Shown here: positions 52,872-62,167 of the stretch, piece by piece | Position numbering within the stretch: the first letter of the stretch is position 1 | Layout of the letters: each line of letters starts with the position of its first letter | The notes under the pieces: generated by a model | Database searches by the model: none | Seen by the model: only the letters and a program-made list of their open reading frames with translations | What the model was told of the DNA's origin: nothing | Assembly: GCF_002013915.1 (NCBI RefSeq) | Contig: NZ_MBTF01000005.1 | Span: 62,001 to 126,000, forward strand | Source: Mucilaginibacter pedocola | GTDB taxonomy: Bacteria > Bacteroidota > Bacteroidia > Sphingobacteriales > Sphingobacteriaceae | Length of the DNA stretch: 64,000 bases | Direction: 5' to 3' | Position numbers and translations under genes: made by a program

Positions 52872-53927
52872 ATGCGGCAGCCAAAGGTTTTAGTCACATT
52901 CGATTCGATGAAATACCCAAACTCCGGGTTTTTCTACTTTGGCAAAAGCCTGGGCGATTGCCTGCTACATCAAAATAACGGCCGCTTCGATCTGACGTAC
53001 TATCTGCATCGCCGTGCTATTTACCAGTTTGAGGGGCGGGTGAAAGTTGAATACCTCTCTAAATTGCATAAAATACTTTTTCTCGGTTCGCGCAGGTACG
53101 ATTTGGCCCACTTTACAGATCAATACCTTCGCCTGCGCCCGCATAGGGTAAAGGGCAAAAAAATAGTGACCGTGCACGATATTAATTTTATGCACGAGAA
53201 CCTGCCTGCCAAAAAGGTAAACAAAAAGCTGAACCGGCTAACCCGATTTATTGGCATGTGCGATAAGGTGGTAACCATCTCTCATTTTGTAGCGCAGGAT
53301 ATTGTAAAGCACATTCCATCGGCGCAGGGCAAAATAGAAGTTATTTACAACGGTGCCGATAAATTGGTAGTTGCCGAAGGGCATGTACCTGCATACACCC
53401 CGGCAAATCCGTTTTTATTCACCATAGGCCATGTTGCACCAAAGAAGAATTTTGCGGTACTGCCCGCCCTGCTGCATGGCAATAATTACGAACTGGTAAT
53501 TGCCGGTATTGAAACGCCTTATAAAGATGAGATATTGGCAGAAGCCAAAAAATGGAACTGCGAAGACAGGATAAAAATTGTAGGTACTGTAAGCGATGAG
53601 GATAAGGCCTGGTACTATAAAAACTGTTTGGCCTTTGTTTTTCCTTCGATAGCCGAAGGCTTTGGCCTGCCCGTGATAGAGGCCATGCATTTTGGTAAGC
53701 CTGTGTTTTGCTCTACCCATACTTCGCTGCCCGAAGTTGCGGGCGATGCTGCGTACTATTTTAAAAGCTTTGATGCTGAAGATATGCAGCAAACCTTTGC
53801 CGAAGGGTTAAGGCATTTTGCCGAAAACAACGGTGCCGAAAAAGCCATAGCCCATGCTGCCAAATACAACTGGGACGAAACCGCGAAGCAATACCTGGCG
53901 CTTTATGCCGAGGTGCTGGCAGGCTAA
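52872..53927 (+). CDS. Family 4 glycosyltransferase
   Basis: 351 aa, GT-B fold. VTVHDINFMHE near residue 97 and KVVTISHFVAQDI near 135 are acceptor-side loops; the donor site is FPSIAEGFGLPVIEAMHFGKP near 258-278 (E-x7-E). KIEVIYNGAD and FTIGHVAPKKNF link the domains. Likely retaining transfer from a nucleotide sugar in surface-glycan assembly. 5 nt after the previous gene; its 3' end overlaps the convergent GT2 gene by 4 nt. Confidence 0.88.
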   Translation: MRQPKVLVTFDSMKYPNSGFFYFGKSLGDCLLHQNNGRFDLTYYLHRRAIYQFEGRVKVEYLSKLHKILFLGSRRYDLAHFTDQYLRLRPHRVKGKKIVTVHDINFMHENLPAKKVNKKLNRLTRFIGMCDKVVTISHFVAQDIVKHIPSAQGKIEVIYNGADKLVVAEGHVPAYTPANPFLFTIGHVAPKKNFAVLPALLHGNNYELVIAGIETPYKDEILAEAKKWNCEDRIKIVGTVSDEDKAWYYKNCLAFVFPSIAEGFGLPVIEAMHFGKPVFCSTHTSLPEVAGDAAYYFKSFDAEDMQQTFAEGLRHFAENNGAEKAIAHAAKYNWDETAKQYLALYAEVLAG

Positions 53928-54652
53928 CTTTTCTTTTTAAGTTTCTCTTTAAACCGACGGAAACGGTAACGCATCCAGATTTTTAACCCGAAGTTTTTGA
54001 GGATTATTTCCTGCCGGTCGCGCTCAAAGGCAGGGTCGGCAGCGTGCGATGATAAGCCGGTGTGGCTGTAATTGGCAATAATTAAGTCGCGGTATGTAAA
54101 GGTAAAGCCGCGTCCGTAGCATTGCATATTGAAGGCCCAATCGGCAAAAACGCGGTAGCGGGTATCGTATTGGTGCCCTGTAAAGGCAATGGCAGGGTAA
54201 ATAATAGATTGATGGTAAATGCCAACTTTGGCCATGTAGTAGGGGGTAACCTCGCCGGCGCGCTTTACGCCGCGGTGCAACACATTGGCGTAATATATAG
54301 CATGCCCGTCGTCGAGCGCGGAGGCAAAATCCGAGAAGGCGGGCAGTAATTCATCATCGGCACCTAAAAAGTAAACCCATTGGCCGGTAATATGGCGCAG
54401 CGCTTTGTTCATGGCATCGTAAATGCCTTTGTCGGGTTCGCTTTTACAATAAGCGATGCGCGTGGTGTTCGCTTGTAGAATATCAACGGTACCATCGGTG
54501 CTGGCACCATCTATAACAACCACTTCTATATCCGGGTAGCTTTGCGCAAATATGCTATCGAGGCAAGCCTGTAGGGTTGCAGCGGCATTGTAGGTAACCA
54601 CTATAACGGATACCCTGCCGGTTTCGGCCGTAGCTTTTTGTGCAGCATTCAT
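53924..54652 (-). CDS. Family 2 glycosyltransferase (paralogue A)
   Basis: 242 aa. GT-A motifs: VSVIVVTYNAAATLQACLDSI at the N-terminus, VVVIDGASTDGT (first Asp), KGIYDAMNKAL, and VYFLGADDELLP (DxD-like). The C-terminal ends in a basic tail RYRFRRFKEKLKKKS, probably membrane-associating. It is clearly related to the divergent gene at 54722 (same motifs, spacing and basic tail). It runs against the cluster direction, overlapping the preceding GT4 by 4 nt. Confidence 0.9.
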   Translation of the reverse strand: MNAAQKATAETGRVSVIVVTYNAAATLQACLDSIFAQSYPDIEVVVIDGASTDGTVDILQANTTRIAYCKSEPDKGIYDAMNKALRHITGQWVYFLGADDELLPAFSDFASALDDGHAIYYANVLHRGVKRAGEVTPYYMAKVGIYHQSIIYPAIAFTGHQYDTRYRVFADWAFNMQCYGRGFTFTYRDLIIANYSHTGLSSHAADPAFERDRQEIILKNFGLKIWMRYRFRRFKEKLKKKS

Positions 54653-54721
54653 AAATATGGTTAGCTATATTTGGCGATTATAAGCTAAAATAGCTGTTTG
54701 CCGAAATTTATACCGCAATAA

Positions 54722-55435
54722 ATGCCAGCCAAAATTTCCGTCATCATCGTAACCTTTAATGCTGCCCCTGTTTTACAAAACTGTTTGGATAGCATTTTTG
54801 CACAGGCCTACCCCAACCTGGAAGTAGTGGTAAAGGATGGCGGCAGCACCGACGGCACGCTGGATATCATTAAGGCAAATGCCGGTAAAATAGCCGTTTG
54901 GAAGAGTGAAAAGGATGGAGGCATTTACGATGCCATGAACATTGCTTTAAGTTATGCCACCGGCGATTGGGTGTATTTCATTGGTGCCGATGATGAGCTT
55001 TACCCGGGTTTTTCGGATTTGGCGAACGAGTTACAAGATGCATCCAAAATATATTACGGGCGCGTGCTGATAAAAGGCCAGCCAACCCCCGGACCGGTGG
55101 ATGCTTATAAGCATGCTAAAGATACCATTTGCCACCAGGCTATTATTTACCCGGCATCGGTATTTAAAAAGTACCAATTTGATACACGGTACCCCATAGC
55201 CGCCGACCATGTGCTGAATATGCAATGCTGGGCCGATAAGAATTACAGTTTTGAGTTTGCAGACCTAATGGTGGCGCACTTTAATGATACCGGCGTATCC
55301 ATGACGCAAACCGACACCGCCTTTAAACGCGACCAGGCTGCATTGGTATTAAAATACCACGGCTTTAAAATATGGGCCCGCTTTAAATTCAGGAAACTGA
55401 AGGAAGACTTGTTCCCGAAAAAATATAAACCTTAA
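54722..55435 (+). CDS. Family 2 glycosyltransferase (paralogue B)
   Basis: 237 aa. Motifs ISVIIVTFNAAPVLQNCLDSIFAQ, VVVKDGGSTDGTLDII, GGIYDAMNIAL and VYFIGADDELYPG mirror those of the divergent paralogue, as does the C-terminal KIWARFKFRKLKEDL. The two genes diverge from a 69-nt gap, suggesting an inverted duplication. Role: addition of a sugar in the same surface glycan. The next GT4 gene begins 6 nt after its stop. Confidence 0.9.
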   Translation: MPAKISVIIVTFNAAPVLQNCLDSIFAQAYPNLEVVVKDGGSTDGTLDIIKANAGKIAVWKSEKDGGIYDAMNIALSYATGDWVYFIGADDELYPGFSDLANELQDASKIYYGRVLIKGQPTPGPVDAYKHAKDTICHQAIIYPASVFKKYQFDTRYPIAADHVLNMQCWADKNYSFEFADLMVAHFNDTGVSMTQTDTAFKRDQAALVLKYHGFKIWARFKFRKLKEDLFPKKYKP

Positions 55436-55441
55436 TAAGCA

Positions 55442-56530
55442 TTGAAAATACTATTCGATCATCAGAAGTTTTCGCTGCAGCGTTACGGAGGGATATCCCG
55501 TTATTTCGCGGGGCTGAACGAGGGACTTAACCGGCAGCCCGGCGTGGGCAGCCACATTTGTGCGCTTTATTCTGAGAACGAATACTTAAAAGACTACGAT
55601 CTTCCGTTTAACAATGCCTTAGGCCATCGCCTGTTCAGGCATCATCGTAACCGCATCATCCGTTGGAATACGCGCTACTGCAGCTGGAAAATTAAAGCGG
55701 GCAAGTTCGATATTTTCCATCCTACTTACTACGATACCTATTTTTTGGATGTGCTGAGAAAGCCGTTGATAATAACGGTGCACGATATGATACACGAACT
55801 CTTCCCCGGGTTGTTTCCTGATGCAGAGCAGATCATAGCGCAAAAAAAACAGCTGATAGAGCAGGCTAACGCCATCATTGCCATATCGCAGCATACCAAA
55901 GCCGATATCCTGAAATTCTTCCCGCAGGTGGCCGATAAAATATCAGTAGTTTATCATGGTTACATGCAGGCAGATATTGCCGCTGCTACCCTGAACCTAC
56001 CCGCCCATTACCTGCTTTTTGTAGGCGAGCGCTGGCATTATAAAAATTTTAAGCTTTTTGCACAGGCCGTGGCTCCTTTGCTAACAACAGGCCAAGGTCT
56101 TCAACTGGTATGTGCCGGTGGAGGGCCTTTTGGAAACGATGAGCAATTACACTTGCAGCAACTGGGCATTTGGAAAAAATGCCGGCAAATATCTGCCTCC
56201 GAAGCCGAACTGAAGCAATTATACCGGCAGGCATCTGTATTTGTATTTCCATCATTACAGGAAGGCTTCGGGCTGCCCCTGCTGGAGGCATTTGGTAATA
56301 ACTGCCCCGTGGTTTGCAGTAAAACCACCAGCCTGCCCGAAGTTGCTGCAAACGCCGCCCTTTATTTTGACCCGGAGGATGAGTTTAGTATTGCTGAAGC
56401 TGTAAGTAAAGTTTTACAAGATAAGGCTTTGCGGCAGAACCTTATAAACGCGGGTGCTGAACGCCTTGAACAGTTTACGGTAAAAAGATGCGTTACCGAT
56501 ACTTTAGGGGTATATAGTTCTGTTTTATAA
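55442..56530 (+). CDS. Family 4 glycosyltransferase, TTG start
   Basis: 362 aa. The start is TTG at 55442, which gives the natural N-terminus MKILFDHQKFSLQRYGGISRY; no ATG is suitably placed. VHDMIHELFPG near residue 115, AIIAISQHTKADIL and KISVVYHGY are GT-B features, and the donor site is FPSLQEGFGLPLLEAFGNNCP near 270-290. Similar to mannosyl- or other hexosyltransferases of LPS/exopolysaccharide assembly. 6 nt after paralogue B, same operon. Confidence 0.88.
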   Translation: MKILFDHQKFSLQRYGGISRYFAGLNEGLNRQPGVGSHICALYSENEYLKDYDLPFNNALGHRLFRHHRNRIIRWNTRYCSWKIKAGKFDIFHPTYYDTYFLDVLRKPLIITVHDMIHELFPGLFPDAEQIIAQKKQLIEQANAIIAISQHTKADILKFFPQVADKISVVYHGYMQADIAAATLNLPAHYLLFVGERWHYKNFKLFAQAVAPLLTTGQGLQLVCAGGGPFGNDEQLHLQQLGIWKKCRQISASEAELKQLYRQASVFVFPSLQEGFGLPLLEAFGNNCPVVCSKTTSLPEVAANAALYFDPEDEFSIAEAVSKVLQDKALRQNLINAGAERLEQFTVKRCVTDTLGVYSSVL

Positions 56531-56573
56531 GTTTAGTGATATTATGCAAAACACGCAGATGTGCCTTAATGGC

Positions 56574-56591
56574 TAATTTTGCCTAATTTTG
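56574..56591 (+). promoter_or_regulatory. Two tandem -7 boxes before ABC exporter
   Basis: TAATTTTG occurs at 56574-56581 and again at 56584-56591, both exact TAnnTTTG, 10 bp apart; the second ends 16 nt before the ATG at 56608. Confidence 0.55.
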
Positions 56592-56607
56592 CGGCTTAAT
56601 AATTTTA

Positions 56608-58434
56608 ATGAAGACATATTTTCGTCTGCTGTCGTTCGCCAAGCCGATCGAGAAGTTTGCTATCCCTTATATATTTACCACGCTGCTGGCCATTGTATTC
56701 GGTACGCTCAACCTTGCTTTGCTTGCGCCCTTACTGCAGACCCTCTTTTCTGATACAGGCGAGGTGCTGAAGCCGCTTGGTGCACAACCTTCGTACCTCG
56801 ATGTAATGGGCACGTTTAAACACTACGTGCAGTATTGCATTAACAGTTACGGCGCATGGGGGGCGTTACAGTTTGTTTGCGGAGCCATCGTATTATCGGC
56901 CTTTTTGGGTAACCTGTTCAAATACCTTTCGCAGCGCATTATGGAGAATATGCGTGTGCATACATTGCTTAACCTACGCCGCACCGTTTTTGATAATGTA
57001 ATGAACCTGCACCTCGGCTTTTTCAGCAACGAGCGTAAGGGCGATATTATCACCAAGGTAGCATCAGATGTGCAGGTGGTGCAATTTTCGGTTACGGCTA
57101 CCTTGCAGGTGGTTTTTAAAGAGCCGCTTACGCTCATCGCTTACCTGTGGTGGCTGTTTGCTATATCGCCAACGTTAACGCTTTACTCGCTTATTGTTAT
57201 ACCGGTATCGGCATTGGTTATTTCGCGCATTGTTAAAAGGCTTAAACAACAGGCCGCGGCTATGCAACAATCTGCCTCTAACATGACGAGCTACCTCGAT
57301 GAAGCGCTATCGGGTATCAAAATCATCAAAGCTTTTAATGCCGTTGAGTTTATAAAAAACAAGTTCCACAGCGAGAACCGCAAGTATTCATCAATCACCC
57401 GCGCCATGGCCAGGCGGCAGCAATTGGCTTCGCCGGTGTCGGAGTTTTTTGGTGTATCAATGGTTGCGGGTATCGTGTTATACGGCGGGCATTTGGTGCT
57501 GAATAAAACATCAACGCTATCGGCTCCCGAGTTTATTACCTACATCGCCCTGTTTTCGCAGGTGATGCGCCCGGCAAAGGCCATGTCCGATTCGTTCAGT
57601 AATATTCACGCGGGTATTGCCGCCGGCGAACGCGTGCTGGGGCTGATAGACGAGAAGCCGCTGATAACCGATGTTGCGAATGCCGAAGTGTTAAATGACT
57701 TTACGCAAGAGATAAAATTTGAGCATGTATCCTTCGCTTACAACGAGCGGCAGGTACTTTCAGATGTAAACATTACCATCCCGAGCGGCAAGTCGGTAGC
57801 CTTGGTAGGACCCTCGGGCGGCGGTAAATCGACCCTGATGGATATGATACCCCGTTTTATGGACCCCCTGGAGGGCCGCATAACGCTTGATGGGCACGAT
57901 ATTAAAAACGTTACGGCCGATTCGTTACACGGGCTGATGGGGATAGTAAACCAGGAATCGCTTTTGTTTAACGATACTATTTATAACAACATAGCCTTCG
58001 GTAAAAAAGATGTAAAGCCCGAGGAGGTAGAAGCTGCGGCCCGTATTGCTAACGCCCATAACTTTATAATGGATACCGATAATGGCTACCAAACCAATGT
58101 AGGTGATAGGGGAGCCAGACTTTCGGGCGGGCAAAGGCAGCGTATTTGTATTGCGCGTGCGGTATTAAACAACCCGCCTATAATGCTGCTTGATGAGGCT
58201 ACCTCGGCATTGGATACCGAATCGGAAAAACTGGTTCAGGAAGCCTTGAACAACCTGATGAAGAACCGGACCTCGCTTATTATAGCGCACCGCCTCAGCA
58301 CTATCCAAAACGCTGATATTATTATTGTACTGGAAGGCGGCAAGGTGGTAGAGCAAGGCAGACACCAGCAACTAATGCAGCAAAACGGGCTTTACCGCAA
58401 ACTGATAGATATGCAGGCATTTAATGCCGAATAA
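56608..58434 (+). CDS. ABC exporter with fused membrane and ATPase domains (MsbA-like)
   Basis: 608 aa. Type I exporter: six membrane helices in about 1-330, with the coupling region ERKGDIITKVASDVQ; the ATPase domain has Walker A GPSGGGKST near residue 395, Q-loop NQESLLF, signature LSGGQRQRI, Walker B MLLDEATSALD and switch His IAHRLST. Its place in a glycosyltransferase cluster fits flipping of lipid A-core or another lipid-linked glycan across the inner membrane. Half-transporter, so it works as a homodimer. Confidence 0.93.
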   Translation: MKTYFRLLSFAKPIEKFAIPYIFTTLLAIVFGTLNLALLAPLLQTLFSDTGEVLKPLGAQPSYLDVMGTFKHYVQYCINSYGAWGALQFVCGAIVLSAFLGNLFKYLSQRIMENMRVHTLLNLRRTVFDNVMNLHLGFFSNERKGDIITKVASDVQVVQFSVTATLQVVFKEPLTLIAYLWWLFAISPTLTLYSLIVIPVSALVISRIVKRLKQQAAAMQQSASNMTSYLDEALSGIKIIKAFNAVEFIKNKFHSENRKYSSITRAMARRQQLASPVSEFFGVSMVAGIVLYGGHLVLNKTSTLSAPEFITYIALFSQVMRPAKAMSDSFSNIHAGIAAGERVLGLIDEKPLITDVANAEVLNDFTQEIKFEHVSFAYNERQVLSDVNITIPSGKSVALVGPSGGGKSTLMDMIPRFMDPLEGRITLDGHDIKNVTADSLHGLMGIVNQESLLFNDTIYNNIAFGKKDVKPEEVEAAARIANAHNFIMDTDNGYQTNVGDRGARLSGGQRQRICIARAVLNNPPIMLLDEATSALDTESEKLVQEALNNLMKNRTSLIIAHRLSTIQNADIIIVLEGGKVVEQGRHQQLMQQNGLYRKLIDMQAFNAE

Positions 58435-58461
58435 CCGGAATGTACATTAACCCCCACATCT

Positions 58462-59265
58462 ATGACTGACCATAAAGTAGTTATTGTTATCCCCTTTCAT
58501 AAAAACACGCTGTCGCCGCTGGAAATGGTATCGTTACAGCAGTTAAAAAAAGTACTGCCCAATTACCCCATGGTGGTGGTAAAGCCCGAATCGCGCGAAA
58601 TGCCGCCGGAACTTACCGAAGCGCCTTTTTTAACGGAGGCGTTCGACGATAAGTATTTTAAAGACCCCAAAGGCTACAATAACCTGGTAATGACTACCGA
58701 GTTTTACGAGCGGTTTTTAGCGTACGATTTTATGCTGATATACCAGCTGGATGTATTCGTTTTCCGCGACGAGCTACAGCATTGGTGCAACCAAGGTTAC
58801 GATTACATTGGCGCCCCATGGATACATAAGTACGATTACCCGGATGTGGTAAAGGCAACCAAATCAAAACTCATCAGCTATTTGCACACGCGCTTTAATA
58901 TAATGAAAGATGACCTGCCATCGCTAATGCAGTTGGAGAACAAAGTAGGTAACGGCGGCTTCTCGTTGCGCCACGTACGCAAGTTTTACGATGCTACCAT
59001 TAAGATGCAGGCAGAAATAGCACATTATTTTGAGCGCCCGCATCACCTGTATAACGAGGATGTTTTTTGGAGCATTGAAGTTAACCGCAAACGCAAGGTT
59101 TTAAATATCCCCGGCTACCGCAAGGCCATGCAGTTTGCCATAGAAAACCACCCCGAGCGCGGGCTGGAGCTCAATCACAACAAATTGCCCTTTGGTTGCC
59201 ACGCCTTCGATAGGCACCTCGATTTTTGGCGCCCGATATTTAAGGGTTATGGCTATGATATTTAA
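58462..59265 (+). CDS. DUF5672-family putative glycosyltransferase
   Basis: 267 aa. VVIVIPFHKNTLSPLEMVSLQQL starts a GT-A-like fold; MLIYQLDVFVFRDELQHWCNQGYDYIGAPW holds a D-x-F/D region typical of DUF5672; VGNGGFSLRHVRKFYD and NEDVFWSIE complete the family pattern. The family is annotated by analogy to glycosyltransferases without clear biochemistry. It follows the ABC exporter by 27 nt and is the last gene of the cluster before a strong terminator. Confidence 0.82.
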   Translation: MTDHKVVIVIPFHKNTLSPLEMVSLQQLKKVLPNYPMVVVKPESREMPPELTEAPFLTEAFDDKYFKDPKGYNNLVMTTEFYERFLAYDFMLIYQLDVFVFRDELQHWCNQGYDYIGAPWIHKYDYPDVVKATKSKLISYLHTRFNIMKDDLPSLMQLENKVGNGGFSLRHVRKFYDATIKMQAEIAHYFERPHHLYNEDVFWSIEVNRKRKVLNIPGYRKAMQFAIENHPERGLELNHNKLPFGCHAFDRHLDFWRPIFKGYGYDI

Positions 59266-59282
59266 AAATTAGCTATAAACAG

Positions 59283-59316
59283 AGAACGCCGGCAACAAAC
59301 CGGCGTTCTTTGTTTT
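59283..59316 (+). terminator. Intrinsic terminator at end of glycan cluster
   Basis: Perfect 10-bp stem AGAACGCCGG (59283-59292) / CCGGCGTTCT (59300-59309), 7-nt loop, then TTGTTTT. It lies 17 nt after the DUF5672 stop and may also serve the convergent barrel gene. Confidence 0.85.
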
Positions 59317-59333
59317 ATAATATTTCAGTGCTT

Positions 59334-60026
59334 TTACTGGAACTTAAAGCCAATACCTATCTGGAATACCTGGTTGCGGTAATCGGGCAGGCTGGAGTTG
59401 TAGTCGCCACGGTTTTGATTAAAGTCTAAGGCGTAGCGGAAGCGTAGTTCGGTATTGCGGTTGAGATCGAAACCAACACCCACTAAGCCCGAGATATAGC
59501 TTTTATCGCGCAGCCCGTCGTAGTTATCCTTGTAAATGGTGCTGAAACCATCATCGTAAGTATTACGGGTTGATGTTTGGAAGGTAAGCTGCGGGCCAAC
59601 CACAAAATTGAAGCCCCTTGTTACGCGGAATTTGGCTAACAGCGGGATATCGATAAAGTTGGTGCGCTGGCGGAAAGTTCCATCCGGTGTTTGAGCTTTA
59701 TAGCCTTTCTGCGAAAATAAAAACTCAGGTGCGAAGGAAAGCGGGTAGGCAATAGGTACCTCGAATGTTAAACCTACATGCGCGCCGGCAATGCTGCTGG
59801 TACTAAAATCGGCATTGTAGGCATCAACCGTATTGCTAATGTTGAGGCCGCCGGCAATACCTACTTTGGGTTTGTACCAATCATCAACCTGGCGGTAACG
59901 CTGCGGGCGCTGCCCGGGAGGTAAGCGCCTAACCACACGGCGCGGATAACGGCGGGGGCCATCCTGCGCTTGTACCGAGCCCGCAATGGTAAAGAGGGCT
60001 AAGGCTAAAAAGAGTAATTTTTTCAT
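59334..60026 (-). CDS. PorT-like outer-membrane beta-barrel protein
   Basis: 230 aa. Signal peptide ends VQAQ. A basic, arginine/proline-rich segment (about 24-45) precedes an eight-strand barrel with alternating hydrophobic residues (KVGIAGGLNISNT, FAPEFLFSQKGY, FIDIPLLAKFRV, FNFVVGPQLTFQ) and a terminal aromatic in GIGFKFQ. The layout matches the outer-membrane beta-barrel (PorT-like) family; function is not specific. Convergent with the glycan cluster. Confidence 0.82.
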   Translation of the reverse strand: MKKLLFLALALFTIAGSVQAQDGPRRYPRRVVRRLPPGQRPQRYRQVDDWYKPKVGIAGGLNISNTVDAYNADFSTSSIAGAHVGLTFEVPIAYPLSFAPEFLFSQKGYKAQTPDGTFRQRTNFIDIPLLAKFRVTRGFNFVVGPQLTFQTSTRNTYDDGFSTIYKDNYDGLRDKSYISGLVGVGFDLNRNTELRFRYALDFNQNRGDYNSSLPDYRNQVFQIGIGFKFQ

Positions 60027-60362
60027 GTTTTTTTCTGATGTGTTTTAATTGGGGCGGCACCGCACAATTCCGTTATGCACGCCCGGTTCTGTTGTTGATT
60101 TATAGCCTATAGAGTGATTTTTTTCGTCAAGGTTTATTTGGGGCGATGGGATGTAGCGTGTTTTTTACAAATGCGCCCCTCCCTCCCCACGTCATGCTGA
60201 AATCTTTTCAGCACCCCATCATACAAGCCACAGTGCTTGAACAAGAGCCCGCCGTGTGAGGTGCCGAAATAAATTCGGCAAGGCGTTAGTCCTCTCCAAA
60301 CTTTTCTATCCCTCCAAAAAACAATTACCCGTTTTTACAATTTAAGCTACATTTACATCGCC
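60027..60362. repeat. Intergenic region with dispersed palindromic element
   Basis: No gene seen. From 60191 to about 60284 lies a repeat-like element: GTCATGCTGAAATC with an internal GCTGAA...TTCAGC hairpin at its left, and TGCCGAA (60262-60268) / TTCGGCA (60274-60280) at its right. The wording resembles GTCATGCTGAA repeats common between Bacteroidota genes. Promoters for the two divergent genes must lie here but are not clear. Confidence 0.5.
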
Positions 60363-62084
60363 ATGCATTATAAAAAATACATCCTCCGCGCCTTTGCCCT
60401 CGTCCTTGTTTTGTTAGCCGATAATAGCTTTGCCCAAAAGGTAAGTTTTATTGATGCCATGCAACAGCAAAATCATTGGGTAGATTCGGTTTTTCATAAA
60501 CTTAGCCGCAGGCAGCGCATAGGTCAGCTGTTTTTTGTGCGGGCGCATACCAACCGCGGGCAAGCCTATTCCGATTCGGTAGGCAAAGTGATCAAGCACG
60601 AACACGTTGGCGGACTGGTATTTTTCCAGGGCGGACCGGGCAGGCAGGCTATTCTCACTAACGAGTACCAGAAACTATCGCGGATACCGCTGCTTATTGC
60701 CATGGATGGCGAGTGGGGGCTGGGTATGCGCTTAGATTCTACCATATCCTACCCCTACCAAATGGCATTAGGTGCCGTGCAGGATAATAACCTCATTTAC
60801 AAAATGGGGCAAATGGTAGCTTATGATTTTAAAAGGATAGGTGCCCACATCAATTTCGCGCCCGATTTTGATGTGAATAACAACCCCAATAACCCGGTGA
60901 TCAATTACCGCTCATTCGGCGATAATAAATACAACGTTGCCCGCAAAGGCATTGCCTACTTTAAAGGCATGCAGGATGCGGGGCTTATCACCATTGCCAA
61001 ACACTTCCCCGGCCACGGCGATACCAATGTTGATTCACACTTCGATCTGCCGCTGCTGCCCTTCACCCGCGAAAGGCTCGATTCGCTGGAGATGTACCCT
61101 TTCCACGAAGCAATCAATGCAGGCATCAGCGGCGTAATGATAGCCCATATGAACATCCCCGCGCTGGATACGACGAAGAATTTACCATCGACACTATCCC
61201 GCCCCATCATCACCGGCATATTAAAAGATTCGCTGCGGTTTAAAGGGCTGGTGGCCTCTGATGCTATGGAAATGAAAGGCGTTACCAAATACTTCCCCGA
61301 CGGAGAAGCCGATCTGCATGCTTTTATGGCCGGTTTGGATCTGTTGGAATTATCAGAAAACTCCAAAAAAGCCGCAAGACTGATACGTATAGCTGTACGC
61401 CATAAAGAAATTGCACCGGAAGAATTTGAGGCGAAAGTGAAAAGGATATTAGCTGCCAAATACTGGGCCGGGCTGAGCAACTATACGCCCGCCAATACCG
61501 ACAACGTGGTGCAGGACCTTAACCGCCCCGAGGCTACCCAACTGGTGCAGCAGCTAAGCGATGCCGCCATCACCCTCATTAAAGGCGATAGCCGCTTGTT
61601 GAAACAAGACACGACTAAAAAGACCGCCATCATTAGCATTGGCGTAACGGGGCAAACCGTTTTTCAGCAGGAGCTATCAAAAAGCTACCCTAACAGTATG
61701 TTGTTTTTGGTAGGTAAAGATACCCCCGTACCTGCGTTGAACAAGATGCTGGAAAACCTGAAGCAATACGAGCAGGTGTTTGTGGGCATACATGATACCC
61801 GCCTGCGCCCCCAAAGCAAGCTCGATTACAGCAGCGATGTGAAGCTACTGATTGCCGATCTGGCTGCCAAAAGCAATTCGGTAATCAGCGTGTTTGCCAA
61901 TGCCTATACCATTGCCGGCCTGCCTGGTATAGAAAAAAGCGGTTCGATACTAGTGGCCTACCAAAAAGATGATGCCATGCAGCGCGCTGCAGTAAAGGCT
62001 ATTACCGGTAAAATAAAACCGACCGGAAAGCTGCCCGTAAGCGTGAATACCTATTTTACAACGGGAGCCGGCGCAAGCCTTTAA
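60363..62084 (+). CDS. Glycoside hydrolase family 3 beta-N-acetylglucosaminidase (NagZ-like), exported
   Basis: 573 aa, signal peptide ends SFAQ. The N-acetylglucosaminidase signature KHFPGHGDTNVDSH is near residue 218, with the catalytic His general acid and Asp loop; the nucleophile Asp lies in VASDAMEMKG near 301. GH3 catalytic domain spans about 40-370; a second alpha/beta domain runs to the end. Many Bacteroidota homologues carry a further beta-lactamase-like domain; this one lacks it. It removes GlcNAc from peptidoglycan fragments or chitooligosaccharides in the periplasm. Confidence 0.9.
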   Translation: MHYKKYILRAFALVLVLLADNSFAQKVSFIDAMQQQNHWVDSVFHKLSRRQRIGQLFFVRAHTNRGQAYSDSVGKVIKHEHVGGLVFFQGGPGRQAILTNEYQKLSRIPLLIAMDGEWGLGMRLDSTISYPYQMALGAVQDNNLIYKMGQMVAYDFKRIGAHINFAPDFDVNNNPNNPVINYRSFGDNKYNVARKGIAYFKGMQDAGLITIAKHFPGHGDTNVDSHFDLPLLPFTRERLDSLEMYPFHEAINAGISGVMIAHMNIPALDTTKNLPSTLSRPIITGILKDSLRFKGLVASDAMEMKGVTKYFPDGEADLHAFMAGLDLLELSENSKKAARLIRIAVRHKEIAPEEFEAKVKRILAAKYWAGLSNYTPANTDNVVQDLNRPEATQLVQQLSDAAITLIKGDSRLLKQDTTKKTAIISIGVTGQTVFQQELSKSYPNSMLFLVGKDTPVPALNKMLENLKQYEQVFVGIHDTRLRPQSKLDYSSDVKLLIADLAAKSNSVISVFANAYTIAGLPGIEKSGSILVAYQKDDAMQRAAVKAITGKIKPTGKLPVSVNTYFTTGAGASL

Positions 62085-62167
62085 ACACCAGTGGTTTAAT
62101 TGCGATTTTTTTGGTTTGTTTGTAGCGTTTCGCCGGGCATGGGCGTAATGCCTTTTATAAACCAATT

